From NCBI RefSeq assembly GCF_946480305.1, contig NZ_CAMLJQ010000065.1, positions 1 through 14,970 on the forward strand: a stretch of 14,970 bases of DNA, in the 5' to 3' direction. Source of the stretch: an uncultured Caldimonas sp. Its GTDB lineage: Bacteria > Pseudomonadota > Gammaproteobacteria > Burkholderiales > Burkholderiaceae. The position numbers were made by a program, and so were the translations under genes. The stretch's first letter is position 1; each line of letters opens with the position of its first letter. The notes below the pieces were generated by a model. It did not search any database and was not told where the DNA came from. It saw only the letters and a list, made by a program, of their open reading frames with translations. Below are positions 1-7,043 of the stretch, piece by piece.

Positions 1-142
1 CCCACCCCCGCGCCAGCGGGCAACCTGGCCAGCGCAAAAGGCCAGGCTTGCGCAGCGCTCGCCCCGCCCCGCCCCAGCGGGCAACCTGGCCAGCGCGAAA
101 GGCCAAGCTTGCGCACCCCCACCCCCGCGCCAGCGGGCAACC
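1..142. repeat. Degenerate tandem REP-like hairpin repeats
   Basis: The core CCAGCGGGCAACCTGGCC recurs at 13-30 and 74-91, and a truncated copy (CCAGCGGGCAACC) lies at 130-142. The first two copies continue to about 54 and 115 with near-identical sequence, and positions 1-25 repeat exactly at 118-142. Each full unit holds an inverted repeat: in unit 1, CCTGGCC (24-30) pairs with GGCCAGG (41-47) around a 9-nt loop, and GCAA/TTGC extends the stem past a one-base bulge. In unit 2 the single change in the right arm would be a G-U pair in a minus-strand transcript. The array lies 3' of the minus-strand operon and could act as mRNA-protecting or REP-like elements. There is no T-tract, so it is not a classical intrinsic terminator. 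The array may extend beyond the window. Confidence 0.75.
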
Positions 143-215
143 CCAGCAGCAGCAGGCAGCAACCCGTCTCAGGCTACCTGCTCACGTTGATCATCGCGGC
201 GCGCGAACAAGGGCG

Positions 216-239
216 CCGCGGCGCTTCACTCCGCCGCGG
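216..239 (-). terminator. Stem-loop spanning the stop codon of the last operon gene
   Basis: CCGCGGCG (216-223) and CGCCGCGG (232-239) form a perfect 8-bp inverted repeat with an 8-nt loop. The TGA of the alpha/beta hydrolase gene (226-228) lies in the loop. No U-run follows on the minus strand, so this may be a 3'-end stabilising or Rho-associated structure rather than an intrinsic terminator. Confidence 0.3.
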
Positions 240-1068
240 TGAAAAACCGCTCCACCAGGTCGAGCTGATCGGGCACGTTGAGCGCCGGCGCGTGCCCGCA
301 GCCGGGGATGGTGACGACCACCGCACGCGGGCCGCGACGGCGCATTTCATCGGCCGTTTCCGGCAGCAGCAGATCGGACGTCTCGCCGCGCAGGCACAGC
401 ACCGGGATGTCGAGGCTGTCGTAGGCGTCCCACAGGTCGTAGTCGGTCGGGTGGTGCGTGAACTGGCCCGCCATCGCGGGGTCGTAGTGGGTCGTCACGA
501 GGCCGTTCGGCAGGCGACGCACGGAGGTTTCCGTCATGCGGCGCCATTGCTCGTCCGACAGCCAGCCGTAGGGCTGATACACAGTGCGCAGGAACTGCTC
601 CAGCTCGCTCACGCAGCTGAAGGCCGGCGGGTTGCCGGCGTAGGCGCGGATGCGATCCAAGGCGGCGTCTGCGAGCTTCGGGCCGTTGTCGTTGAGGATC
701 AGCCGGCGGATGCGCCCGCGCAGCGTGGTGGCCGCGGCGAGCGTGCCGATCGCCCCGCCCATCGAGGTGCCGAGCCAGTGGAACTGCTCGAGGTCGAGCT
801 GGTCCACCAGCGCGGTGGCGAGCTTCACGTAGAACGAGAGCCGGTACTCGTTGACCGGATCGGGGCTCCATTGCGAGAGCCCGCGCCCGATGGTGTCCGG
901 ACAGATCACCCGGTAGCGCTGTGACAGGCGTTCGGCCACCTCGTCCATGTCGCGCCCGGTACGCGCGAGGCCGTGCCAGGCGATGACCGTCTCGCCGTGC
1001 TGCGCGCCCCACTCGGTGTAGTGGATCTCGCGGCCGGCGCAGGTGAGGTAGTTCGACGTGAAGCCCAT
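226..1068 (-). CDS. Alpha/beta hydrolase
   Basis: A 280-residue cytoplasmic alpha/beta-fold hydrolase with no signal peptide. The oxyanion-region HG motif is at residues 32-33. The nucleophile elbow GTSMGG places Ser102. The likely acid is Asp232 (GETSDLLLP) and the likely base is His259 (GCGHAP), so the triad is complete and in canonical order. Length is normal for single-domain esterases, lactonases and C-C hydrolases. The ATG is preceded by AAGGTGA about 5 nt upstream, and the gene starts 14 bp after the oligomer hydrolase stop, so it is most likely the last gene of the operon. Substrate is not readable from sequence. Context suggests a 3-hydroxybutyrate ester, lactone or short oligomer, which is inference. 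Confidence is high for the fold and low for the substrate. Confidence 0.9.
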   Translation of the reverse strand: MGFTSNYLTCAGREIHYTEWGAQHGETVIAWHGLARTGRDMDEVAERLSQRYRVICPDTIGRGLSQWSPDPVNEYRLSFYVKLATALVDQLDLEQFHWLGTSMGGAIGTLAAATTLRGRIRRLILNDNGPKLADAALDRIRAYAGNPPAFSCVSELEQFLRTVYQPYGWLSDEQWRRMTETSVRRLPNGLVTTHYDPAMAGQFTHHPTDYDLWDAYDSLDIPVLCLRGETSDLLLPETADEMRRRGPRAVVVTIPGCGHAPALNVPDQLDLVERFFTAAE

Positions 1069-1082
1069 GGGGTCACCTTCTG

Positions 1083-3224
1083 TCAGTCAGGCACCCGAAC
1101 GGTGTTGCCGTTCATCGTGATCTGGTCACCCGCCGCGGGTGCCATGGAAGGCGGCGGAACGTTGGCGGCCGTGATGGCGGGCGCCGCACCCGGCGTGCCG
1201 CCGCGCGGCGTGGTGCGCACCACCTGGCTCGGCGGCAACGGCGTGCCGCTGCGCAGGTTGGCGTACACCGCGTCCAGCGCACGGTTCAGGTACACGTGCA
1301 GCGGCACGAAGCGCGTGTCGTAGCCCGGCAGCACCGTCGGCAGGCCGATGAAGCCGTCGAAGTGCTGCGCGTTCGTGACCTCCAGGTAGCTCAGCCGGCT
1401 GGCGTTGCCCTCGACCGTCTTGTTCAACGCGTAGTACGGGCGCGAGGTGTGGTTCACCAGGATCAGCGCGTCGTTGCGCCCGTGCACGATCACCGCCGGC
1501 TTGCCGCGCAGGTTGCCGTTGCGGCGCGTCTCGTCGAGGCCCGCTTGCAACGCCTGCGCTGCCGTGTCGTTGCCGGTGACGAGGTCGCGCAGGCACAGCG
1601 CGCCATCGACGTTCCAGTCCATCGTGTTGGTGGACGGGGACGACGACAGCAGGTCGCGCGCCGGGCCGGCGGGGTTGAGGTTGTTGATCAACTGCACGTT
1701 GGGCGCGGATTGCGGCGGTACACCGTTGCCGGTCGCGAACATCTGCGCGAGCTGCACCGCATTCATCGGCGCGACGGCTGCACCTGCGGCCGCCGCATAG
1801 CTGTAGCCGCACAGGTTGTCCTTCACGCTCGCGCGCGACAAGGCATTGGCGAACGTGATGCTCACGGCCGGCGCGATCTCGAACGCAATGTGCGAGGCAT
1901 GCAGCGCGTCGGAGTCCGCCTCCCAGCCGTAGTCGCGCAGCTTCTGCAAGGCCTCGTCGGCCTGCTCGGCCGTCGTGTTGCCGACGAGCAGCCCCTTGGT
2001 CTTCAGCGACGCGCAACGGTTGCCCGCGACGAAACCGAAGCTGGTGGCGTACGCGGCCTGGAACGGCGTGTTGGCGAGCTGCGTCGACAAGGCCGCGCAC
2101 TGCTGGAACACGTTGGCATACGTGGTGAAGTCGATGACGGGCTTGCCGAACGTGGGCACCAGCGTGGCGCCACGCTGCACCTGCACGTTCAGGCTGGCGG
2201 GCAGCTCGACCGCGGGCTCCGCGACGGCCACGCCGTCGATCAGCCCGCTCGTGTCCAGCTCGGCCGCAGCGATCGCCGCGGCCCCGCCGTTCGAGATGCT
2301 GGAGGCGATCACCAGGGTGTTGTCGGCCTTGAAGGTTCGCGCACGGCGACCGTCGGGCAACGAACTGCCGTGCCGCTCGTTGATCACGTAGAACGCGAAC
2401 TCGACGGCCTGCAAGGTGTAGCGGCCCCAGTCCTTCTCCGGGTTGCGCTGGGAATGGGCATGCTTGAACGCGAGCCGATCGGGCGTGGCGGTGTTGAAGG
2501 CCGTCAGCTCGGCATCGGTGAGGCCGGCGTTGAAGGCCGCGTTCTGCCCGGCGGCCTGCGCGGTGGCACGCGTGCCATCGATCAACGGCACGGTGTCGGT
2601 GGCGAGGTCATGCGGTGCGGTCCCGGTGCCCTTGTCGGTGTAAGCCACCGCGCAGCCGCGCTTGAGGCCCCATTCGCCGGTCGAGATGCCGCCGTACACG
2701 CCGCGCGAGCCGGACGAGGTCGCCGTCACGATGCACGGCTGCGCCGGATCGAAGCTGGCGGGCAGCTGCACCAGCAGCGTCACGTTCTGGCGGCCGGTGC
2801 CGTCGTCGCTGAAAGCGAGGAATTCGGTGCCGGCGATGCGGCCCTCGCCGAGCGTGTCGTTGCCGGCCAGGTCGACGTTGGGGCCGTACAGCGTGCCGTA
2901 GCCGCCTGCCGCGGTCATGTCGAGCATCGCGCGGTAGTTGGTGTAGATGGCATGGCGGCGCAGCTCGGCGCCGGTGGGGTGGGCCGGATCGGCGTACGTG
3001 GGCGCCGCGCCGGCGAGCGCGGTGCGGCCCAGGCCGGCCGTCAGCAGGTCGTCGGTGGTGCCGTCGTATTCGGTCGTGGTCACGGTGCCGACATAGGACG
3101 GCTTGGCATTCGCCTCGGGCGCCCCGGTGTCGTCGTCGTCATCGCCGCCGCCGCAGCCGGCCGCCAGCACGGCGGCACACGCGATCATCAGCATCCTGGG
3201 CGCAAGGCGCACCTTCTCCTTCAT
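1083..3224 (-). CDS. D-(-)-3-hydroxybutyrate oligomer hydrolase (lipoprotein)
   Basis: A 713-residue member of the 3HB-oligomer hydrolase family, which cleaves water-soluble D-3-hydroxybutyrate dimers and oligomers to monomer, the second step of PHB breakdown. The family motif ASSISNGGAA sits at residues 307-316, with Ser311 the probable nucleophile, followed by a conserved-looking GLIDGVAVAEPAVELPAS stretch. The N terminus is a lipoprotein signal: basic start, hydrophobic segment, lipobox LAAGC with Cys24, then GGG and five Asp residues. Position +2 is Gly, so outer-membrane sorting is expected. I start at ATG 3224 because it has AGGAGA 6 nt upstream and begins the signal peptide; the open frame runs on to 3932 only as a shadow of livM. 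The gene lies 110 bp downstream of livM and 14 bp before the alpha/beta hydrolase, so it is co-oriented with the transporter. The family assignment rests on motif recognition and length. Confidence 0.9.
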   Translation of the reverse strand: MKEKVRLAPRMLMIACAAVLAAGCGGGDDDDDTGAPEANAKPSYVGTVTTTEYDGTTDDLLTAGLGRTALAGAAPTYADPAHPTGAELRRHAIYTNYRAMLDMTAAGGYGTLYGPNVDLAGNDTLGEGRIAGTEFLAFSDDGTGRQNVTLLVQLPASFDPAQPCIVTATSSGSRGVYGGISTGEWGLKRGCAVAYTDKGTGTAPHDLATDTVPLIDGTRATAQAAGQNAAFNAGLTDAELTAFNTATPDRLAFKHAHSQRNPEKDWGRYTLQAVEFAFYVINERHGSSLPDGRRARTFKADNTLVIASSISNGGAAAIAAAELDTSGLIDGVAVAEPAVELPASLNVQVQRGATLVPTFGKPVIDFTTYANVFQQCAALSTQLANTPFQAAYATSFGFVAGNRCASLKTKGLLVGNTTAEQADEALQKLRDYGWEADSDALHASHIAFEIAPAVSITFANALSRASVKDNLCGYSYAAAAGAAVAPMNAVQLAQMFATGNGVPPQSAPNVQLINNLNPAGPARDLLSSSPSTNTMDWNVDGALCLRDLVTGNDTAAQALQAGLDETRRNGNLRGKPAVIVHGRNDALILVNHTSRPYYALNKTVEGNASRLSYLEVTNAQHFDGFIGLPTVLPGYDTRFVPLHVYLNRALDAVYANLRSGTPLPPSQVVRTTPRGGTPGAAPAITAANVPPPSMAPAAGDQITMNGNTVRVPD

Positions 3225-3334
3225 GTCTCGTCTCCTGATTCCTGTGGGGGTTGTCGTGTGTGTTGTCAGGGCGCGTACTTCTGCGGCCGCGCCTCTTGTC
3301 GTTGTCTCGGGTCGTTGTTCTTCAGTCGCCGCGC

Positions 3335-4408
3335 TCAGCGGGCGAAGGCCAGTGCCTTCTGCCGCAGCTTGCCGACGATGCCGCTCGGGAAGTGGTAGAC
3401 GCACAGCACGAACAGCACGCCCATCCACAGCAGCCAGCGGTCGGGGGAAATGAGTTCGGAGGCGACCGGCACGCCTTCCACGGCGCTCGCGCCCAGGCGC
3501 ATCAGGTCCTGCAGGTAGTTCTGCGCGACGACGAACAGCACGCTGCCGATCACCGCGCCGTAGATCGTGCCCATGCCGCCGATCACGACGATCAGCAGGA
3601 TGTCGAGCATGATCTCGAAGGACAGCGACGTGTCCGGGCCGTTGTAGCGCAGCCAGACGGCGAGCAGGCAGCCGGCGAGCGTGGCGAACAGCGCCGACAA
3701 CACGTTGGAGAGCGTGCGGTACACCACCGTGCGGTAGCCGATGGCCTCGGCGCGGAAGTCGTTTTCTCGGATCGCCTGCAGCACGCGCCCGAACGGCGAG
3801 TTGACGATGCGCAGCATCAGCAGCACCAGCACCACCGCGATCACGAACAGCAGGTAGTAGCTGATGATGCGGCCGTCGATCAGCACGCCGAAGAACTCGG
3901 TTTCGAACGGCTCGAAGCTCGGGCTCAGCCACTCCGGCACGCGGAAGGTGAGGCCGTCCTCGCCGCCGGTGAATTCGGACAGTTGCGACGCGAGCGTCTG
4001 GAAGGCCGAGGCCACCGCGAGCGTGATCATCGCGTAGAAGATCGCCTTGACCCGCAGGCTGAACAAGCCGATCACGAGCGACAGCACCAGCGACAAGGCC
4101 AGCGCCAGCACGATGCCGACGCCGAGCGCGGCCCAGCCTTCGCCCATGCGCGTCGATGCGATCGCCACGCCATAGGCGCCGATGCCGAAGAACATCGTGT
4201 GCGCGAAGCTGACGATGCCGGTGTAGCCGAGCAGCAGGTCGTAGCTGGCGACGAGCACGATGAAGATCAGGATCTTCGCCGCGACGTTGAGCGACTTGCT
4301 GCCGGGGAAGATGAAGGGCACCAGCATCAGGCCGGCGACGACGAGGACCAATGCGACCGCGAGCGCGCGGCTCTTCGGCAGGTCGTGCGAGAGGAGTCGT
4401 TTCAGCAT
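3335..4408 (-). CDS. livM: LivM-like ABC transporter permease (HAAT family)
   Basis: A 357-residue inner-membrane permease with many hydrophobic segments. Family hallmarks are LLLGYTGIVSFAHTMFFGIG (residues 58-77), SPFGRVLQAIRENDFRAEAI (204-223), whose AIREN element is the cytoplasmic loop expected to contact the ATPases, and IVVIGGMGTIYGAVIGS (273-289). Length is typical of LivM. The ATG lies 10 bp after the livH stop, with GAGAGG about 6 nt upstream, so the two permeases are translated together and should form a heterodimer. LivM-type permeases serve branched-chain amino acids but also urea, amides and organic acids. The flanking PHB depolymerase and 3HB-oligomer hydrolase suggest 3-hydroxybutyrate or its oligomers here (inference). 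Confidence 0.93.
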   Translation of the reverse strand: MLKRLLSHDLPKSRALAVALVLVVAGLMLVPFIFPGSKSLNVAAKILIFIVLVASYDLLLGYTGIVSFAHTMFFGIGAYGVAIASTRMGEGWAALGVGIVLALALSLVLSLVIGLFSLRVKAIFYAMITLAVASAFQTLASQLSEFTGGEDGLTFRVPEWLSPSFEPFETEFFGVLIDGRIISYYLLFVIAVVLVLLMLRIVNSPFGRVLQAIRENDFRAEAIGYRTVVYRTLSNVLSALFATLAGCLLAVWLRYNGPDTSLSFEIMLDILLIVVIGGMGTIYGAVIGSVLFVVAQNYLQDLMRLGASAVEGVPVASELISPDRWLLWMGVLFVLCVYHFPSGIVGKLRQKALAFAR

Positions 4409-4418
4409 GGAAGGCCTC

Positions 4419-5468
4419 TCAACGGTTGGTCACCGGGCACAGGCCCTGCGGACGCCACAGCAGGATGGCGACCATCAGCCCGATGTTGGAGAACAGTGCG
4501 ACCTTGGGCGCCAGGAAGCCGGTGTAGTTGGCCATCAGCCCGACCAGCAGCGCGCCGACGAAGCAGCCGAGCGTGGAGCCCAGCCCGCCGATGATGATCA
4601 CGATGAACAGCAGCACGTTGACCTGGGCACCCATCTGCGGCGTGACCATCTGCTGGTACAGGCCCCACAGCACGCCGCCCAGGCCTGCGAGCGCGGAACC
4701 GACCACGAACACGCCGATGAACAGCCGCTTGATGCGATAGCCGAGGCTCTCGACCATCTCGCGGTCCTGCACGCCGGCACGGATCAGCAGGCCGATCTTG
4801 GTGCGGTTGAGCACGAACAGCATCGAGGCCAGCACCACCACGCCGATCACGACCGCCAGCACGCGGTACTTCTCGATCGCCGCATCGCCGAAGAACAGCG
4901 AGCCGCGCAAGGCTTCGGGCAGCGGCAGCGGGATCTGCTGCGGACCCCAGATCACCTTGATGATCTCTTCGCCGATGATCAGGCCGCCCATCGTGATGAG
5001 GATCTGCTTCAGGTGCTGGCCGTAGACCGGCCGCACGACCACGCGCTCGAAGGCATAGCCGATCGCGCCTGCGACGGCCATCGCCACCAGCATCGCTGCG
5101 AACACCGCGACGAGGTTGGTGAACAGCGAGGCCGATCCCGTCCAGTCGCCCATCAGCCCGAACACGCTGGTGGCCATGAAGGCGCCGAGCGCGATGAAGA
5201 CGCCATGGCCGAAGTTCAGCACGTCCATCAGCCCGAACACCAGCGTGAGGCCGGAGGCGATGATGAACACGATCATGCCCATCGCCAGCCCCGCGACGGT
5301 GAGCGTGACCCAGGTGGGCACCGAGCCGATCATCGGCAGCGCCACGGCCACGAGGCCGAGCACGAGCAACAACGGAATGGCATCGAAACGCGCCTTCGGC
5401 ACCTGTGCGGCGGGCACCGGCGTGGGAGTCGGCGTGCCCTCGGTGCGGTTCACGGTGGCAGTGTTCAT
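4419..5468 (-). CDS. livH: LivH-like ABC transporter permease (HAAT family)
   Basis: A 349-residue inner-membrane permease. Hallmarks are GLTLVFGLMDVLNFGHGVFI (residues 73-92), the RAGVQDREMVESLGYR loop (230-245), and IIIGGLGSTLGCFVGALLVG (291-310). Residues 1-30 form a Thr/Pro/Ala-rich polar tail ahead of the first membrane segment, longer than in classical LivH. I chose ATG 5468 because GAGGGA lies about 6 nt upstream. An in-frame ATG at 5492 overlaps the livF stop as ATGA and would add eight residues by translational coupling; it has no Shine-Dalgarno of its own. The frame stays open to 5867, but that part is a shadow of livF. It pairs with livM 10 bp downstream. Substrate as discussed for livM. 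Confidence 0.92.
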   Translation of the reverse strand: MNTATVNRTEGTPTPTPVPAAQVPKARFDAIPLLLVLGLVAVALPMIGSVPTWVTLTVAGLAMGMIVFIIASGLTLVFGLMDVLNFGHGVFIALGAFMATSVFGLMGDWTGSASLFTNLVAVFAAMLVAMAVAGAIGYAFERVVVRPVYGQHLKQILITMGGLIIGEEIIKVIWGPQQIPLPLPEALRGSLFFGDAAIEKYRVLAVVIGVVVLASMLFVLNRTKIGLLIRAGVQDREMVESLGYRIKRLFIGVFVVGSALAGLGGVLWGLYQQMVTPQMGAQVNVLLFIVIIIGGLGSTLGCFVGALLVGLMANYTGFLAPKVALFSNIGLMVAILLWRPQGLCPVTNR

Positions 5469-5488
5469 GGACCGTCCCTCGTCGTTCT

Positions 5489-6238
5489 TCATTGATGCGC
5501 CGCGAGCGACAGGCCCAGCAGCCGCTGCTGCAGGTCTTCGTTCTCGGCCAGTTCCGCCATGCGACCGCGGTGCACGACGCGGCCGTCGTCCATCACCGCG
5601 ACGGAGTCTCCCAGCGCCTTCGCCATCGCGAAGTTCTGCTCGACCAGCAGGATCGTGGTCTGCGTGCGCTTGAGTTCCTTCAACGCGCTGATGAGGTTCT
5701 GGATGATCGCGGGCGCCAGGCCCTTGCTCGGCTCGTCGATCAGCAGCAGCTTGCGTGGCTCGACGATGGCGCGCGCGACCGAGAGCATCTGCTTCTGCCC
5801 GCCCGAGAGCTTGCCGGCCGGATAGAGCCAGAACTTCTTCAGCGCTGGAAACAGGCCGAAGATCCATTCGAGCCGCTGGGTGTCGAGGTCGTCGGCGGTG
5901 CGGGCGCCGCGCGCTGCCAGCAGCAGGTTCTCCTTCACCGACAGGTCGGAGAAGATGCCCATGCTTTCGGGCACGTAGGCGATGCCTCGTTGCGCGATGT
6001 CCGGCGTCACAAGGCGCTTGCCCTCACCGCCGATGGCTTCGCCATTGAAGGTGATGCGGCCCCGGCTCGCCTGCCACAGGCCCATGATGGTGCGCAGCGT
6101 GGTCGTCTTGCCGGCGCCGTTGCGGCCCAGCAGCATCGTCACCTCGCCTTGCGGTACGGCGAAGTCCACGCCGTGGAGGATGTGATAGGCGCCGATGTGG
6201 GTGTGGACACCTTCGAGTTGCAACACGTTGGCGCTCAT
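5489..6238 (-). CDS. livF: LivF-like ABC transporter ATP-binding protein
   Basis: A 249-residue ATPase of the HAAT transporter. It has Walker A GRNGAGKT (residues 38-45), an ABC signature LSGGQ (144-148), Walker B LLLIDEP (164-170) and the VEQN motif typical of LivF, where Gln replaces the usual switch His. The ATG at 6238 overlaps the livG stop as ATGA, giving exact translational coupling. The open frame extends upstream to 6652 only as a shadow of livG. It is expected to pair with LivG on the cytoplasmic face of LivH/LivM and drive import by ATP hydrolysis. Confidence 0.95.
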   Translation of the reverse strand: MSANVLQLEGVHTHIGAYHILHGVDFAVPQGEVTMLLGRNGAGKTTTLRTIMGLWQASRGRITFNGEAIGGEGKRLVTPDIAQRGIAYVPESMGIFSDLSVKENLLLAARGARTADDLDTQRLEWIFGLFPALKKFWLYPAGKLSGGQKQMLSVARAIVEPRKLLLIDEPSKGLAPAIIQNLISALKELKRTQTTILLVEQNFAMAKALGDSVAVMDDGRVVHRGRMAELAENEDLQQRLLGLSLAAHQ

Positions 6239-7002
6239 GCGGCCTCCTCGACGGCAGCGGTTCCCATGTAGGCGCTCTGCACGATGGGCAGCGCCATCAC
6301 CTGCGCCGGCTCGCCGTCGGCCAGCAACTGTCCGTTGTGCAGCACGATGATGCGGTCGGCCAGTTCGCGCACCACGTCCATCTTGTGTTCCACCAGCAGG
6401 ATGGTCTTGTCGCGCCGCTGCTTCAGTGCGCGGATGAGATCCAACACCACCGGCACCTCGTCGACGCTCATGCCGGCGGTCGGCTCGTCGAACATGTAGA
6501 CCTTGGGGTCGAGCGCCATCATCAGAGCCACTTCCAGCTTGCGCTGGTCGCCGTGCGGCAGGCTGGAAGCCGGCGCCTGGGCCTTGTCGCCCAGGTGCAC
6601 CGCCTCCAGCACCGCGTGCGCTTCTTCGAGCAGGTGCTTGTGGTCGAGCCACACGCTGAACAGCTGCAGCACGCCGCCGTGTCGCGCCTGCACGGCCAGG
6701 CGCACGTTCTCCAGCACGGAAAGATTCGGGAACAGCTGCGTCAGCTGGAACGCGCGCCCCAGCCCGCGCCGGGTGCGCAACGGCGCAGGCAGGCCGGTGA
6801 TGTCTTCGCCCTCCAGGTGCACGGTGCCACTCGTCGCCTTGAGTTGCCCCGAGATGAGGTTGAAGTACGTCGTCTTGCCTGCGCCGTTGGGCCCGACGAT
6901 GGCCGTCAGCGTGCCGGCATGGAAGGCACAGCTGACGCGGTCCACGGCCACGTGTCCGCCGAAGCGGATCGTGAGGTCCTTGGTTTCAAGCACGGGGTGC
7001 AT
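6235..7002 (-). CDS. livG: LivG-like ABC transporter ATP-binding protein
   Basis: A 255-residue ATPase. It has Walker A GPNGAGKT (residues 37-44), a Q-loop in GRAFQLTQLFPNLSV (82-96), the divergent signature LPHGDQRKLE (148-157) in the position of the LivG S-Y/H-G-D-Q motif, Walker B VYMFDEP (168-174) and switch His206 (LLVEHKMD). Length is typical of LivG. The ATG at 7002 has a modest GGTGA about 6 nt upstream, and the depolymerase stop is 41 bp away. Its stop overlaps the livF start (ATGA). Lack of a clear promoter in the 41-bp gap supports co-transcription with the depolymerase. Confidence 0.95.
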   Translation of the reverse strand: MHPVLETKDLTIRFGGHVAVDRVSCAFHAGTLTAIVGPNGAGKTTYFNLISGQLKATSGTVHLEGEDITGLPAPLRTRRGLGRAFQLTQLFPNLSVLENVRLAVQARHGGVLQLFSVWLDHKHLLEEAHAVLEAVHLGDKAQAPASSLPHGDQRKLEVALMMALDPKVYMFDEPTAGMSVDEVPVVLDLIRALKQRRDKTILLVEHKMDVVRELADRIIVLHNGQLLADGEPAQVMALPIVQSAYMGTAAVEEAA

Positions 7003-7043
7003 CTGGGTTCACCGAATCTTTCCAAAAGGAGCCGGCTACGCGG

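Noticed and set aside
1..142. CRISPR array
   Set aside because: Repeat spacing is irregular (61 and 56 bp), the units are degenerate and internally palindromic, and there are no uniform unique spacers or cas genes.
1296..3398. 700-codon plus-strand open frame
   Set aside because: It is antisense to the 3HB-oligomer hydrolase and low-complexity (Arg, Gly, Val, Gln rich). Long antisense frames are expected in high-GC coding DNA.
3225..3932. N-terminal extension of the oligomer hydrolase frame
   Set aside because: It overlaps livM in another frame and is Arg/Ala rich. The signal peptide and Shine-Dalgarno mark ATG 3224 as the start.
3251..5495. Two long plus-strand frames (3251-4594 and 4260-5495)
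   Set aside because: Both are rich in His, Gln, Asp and Arg and lie antisense to livM and livH, which have clear family motifs.
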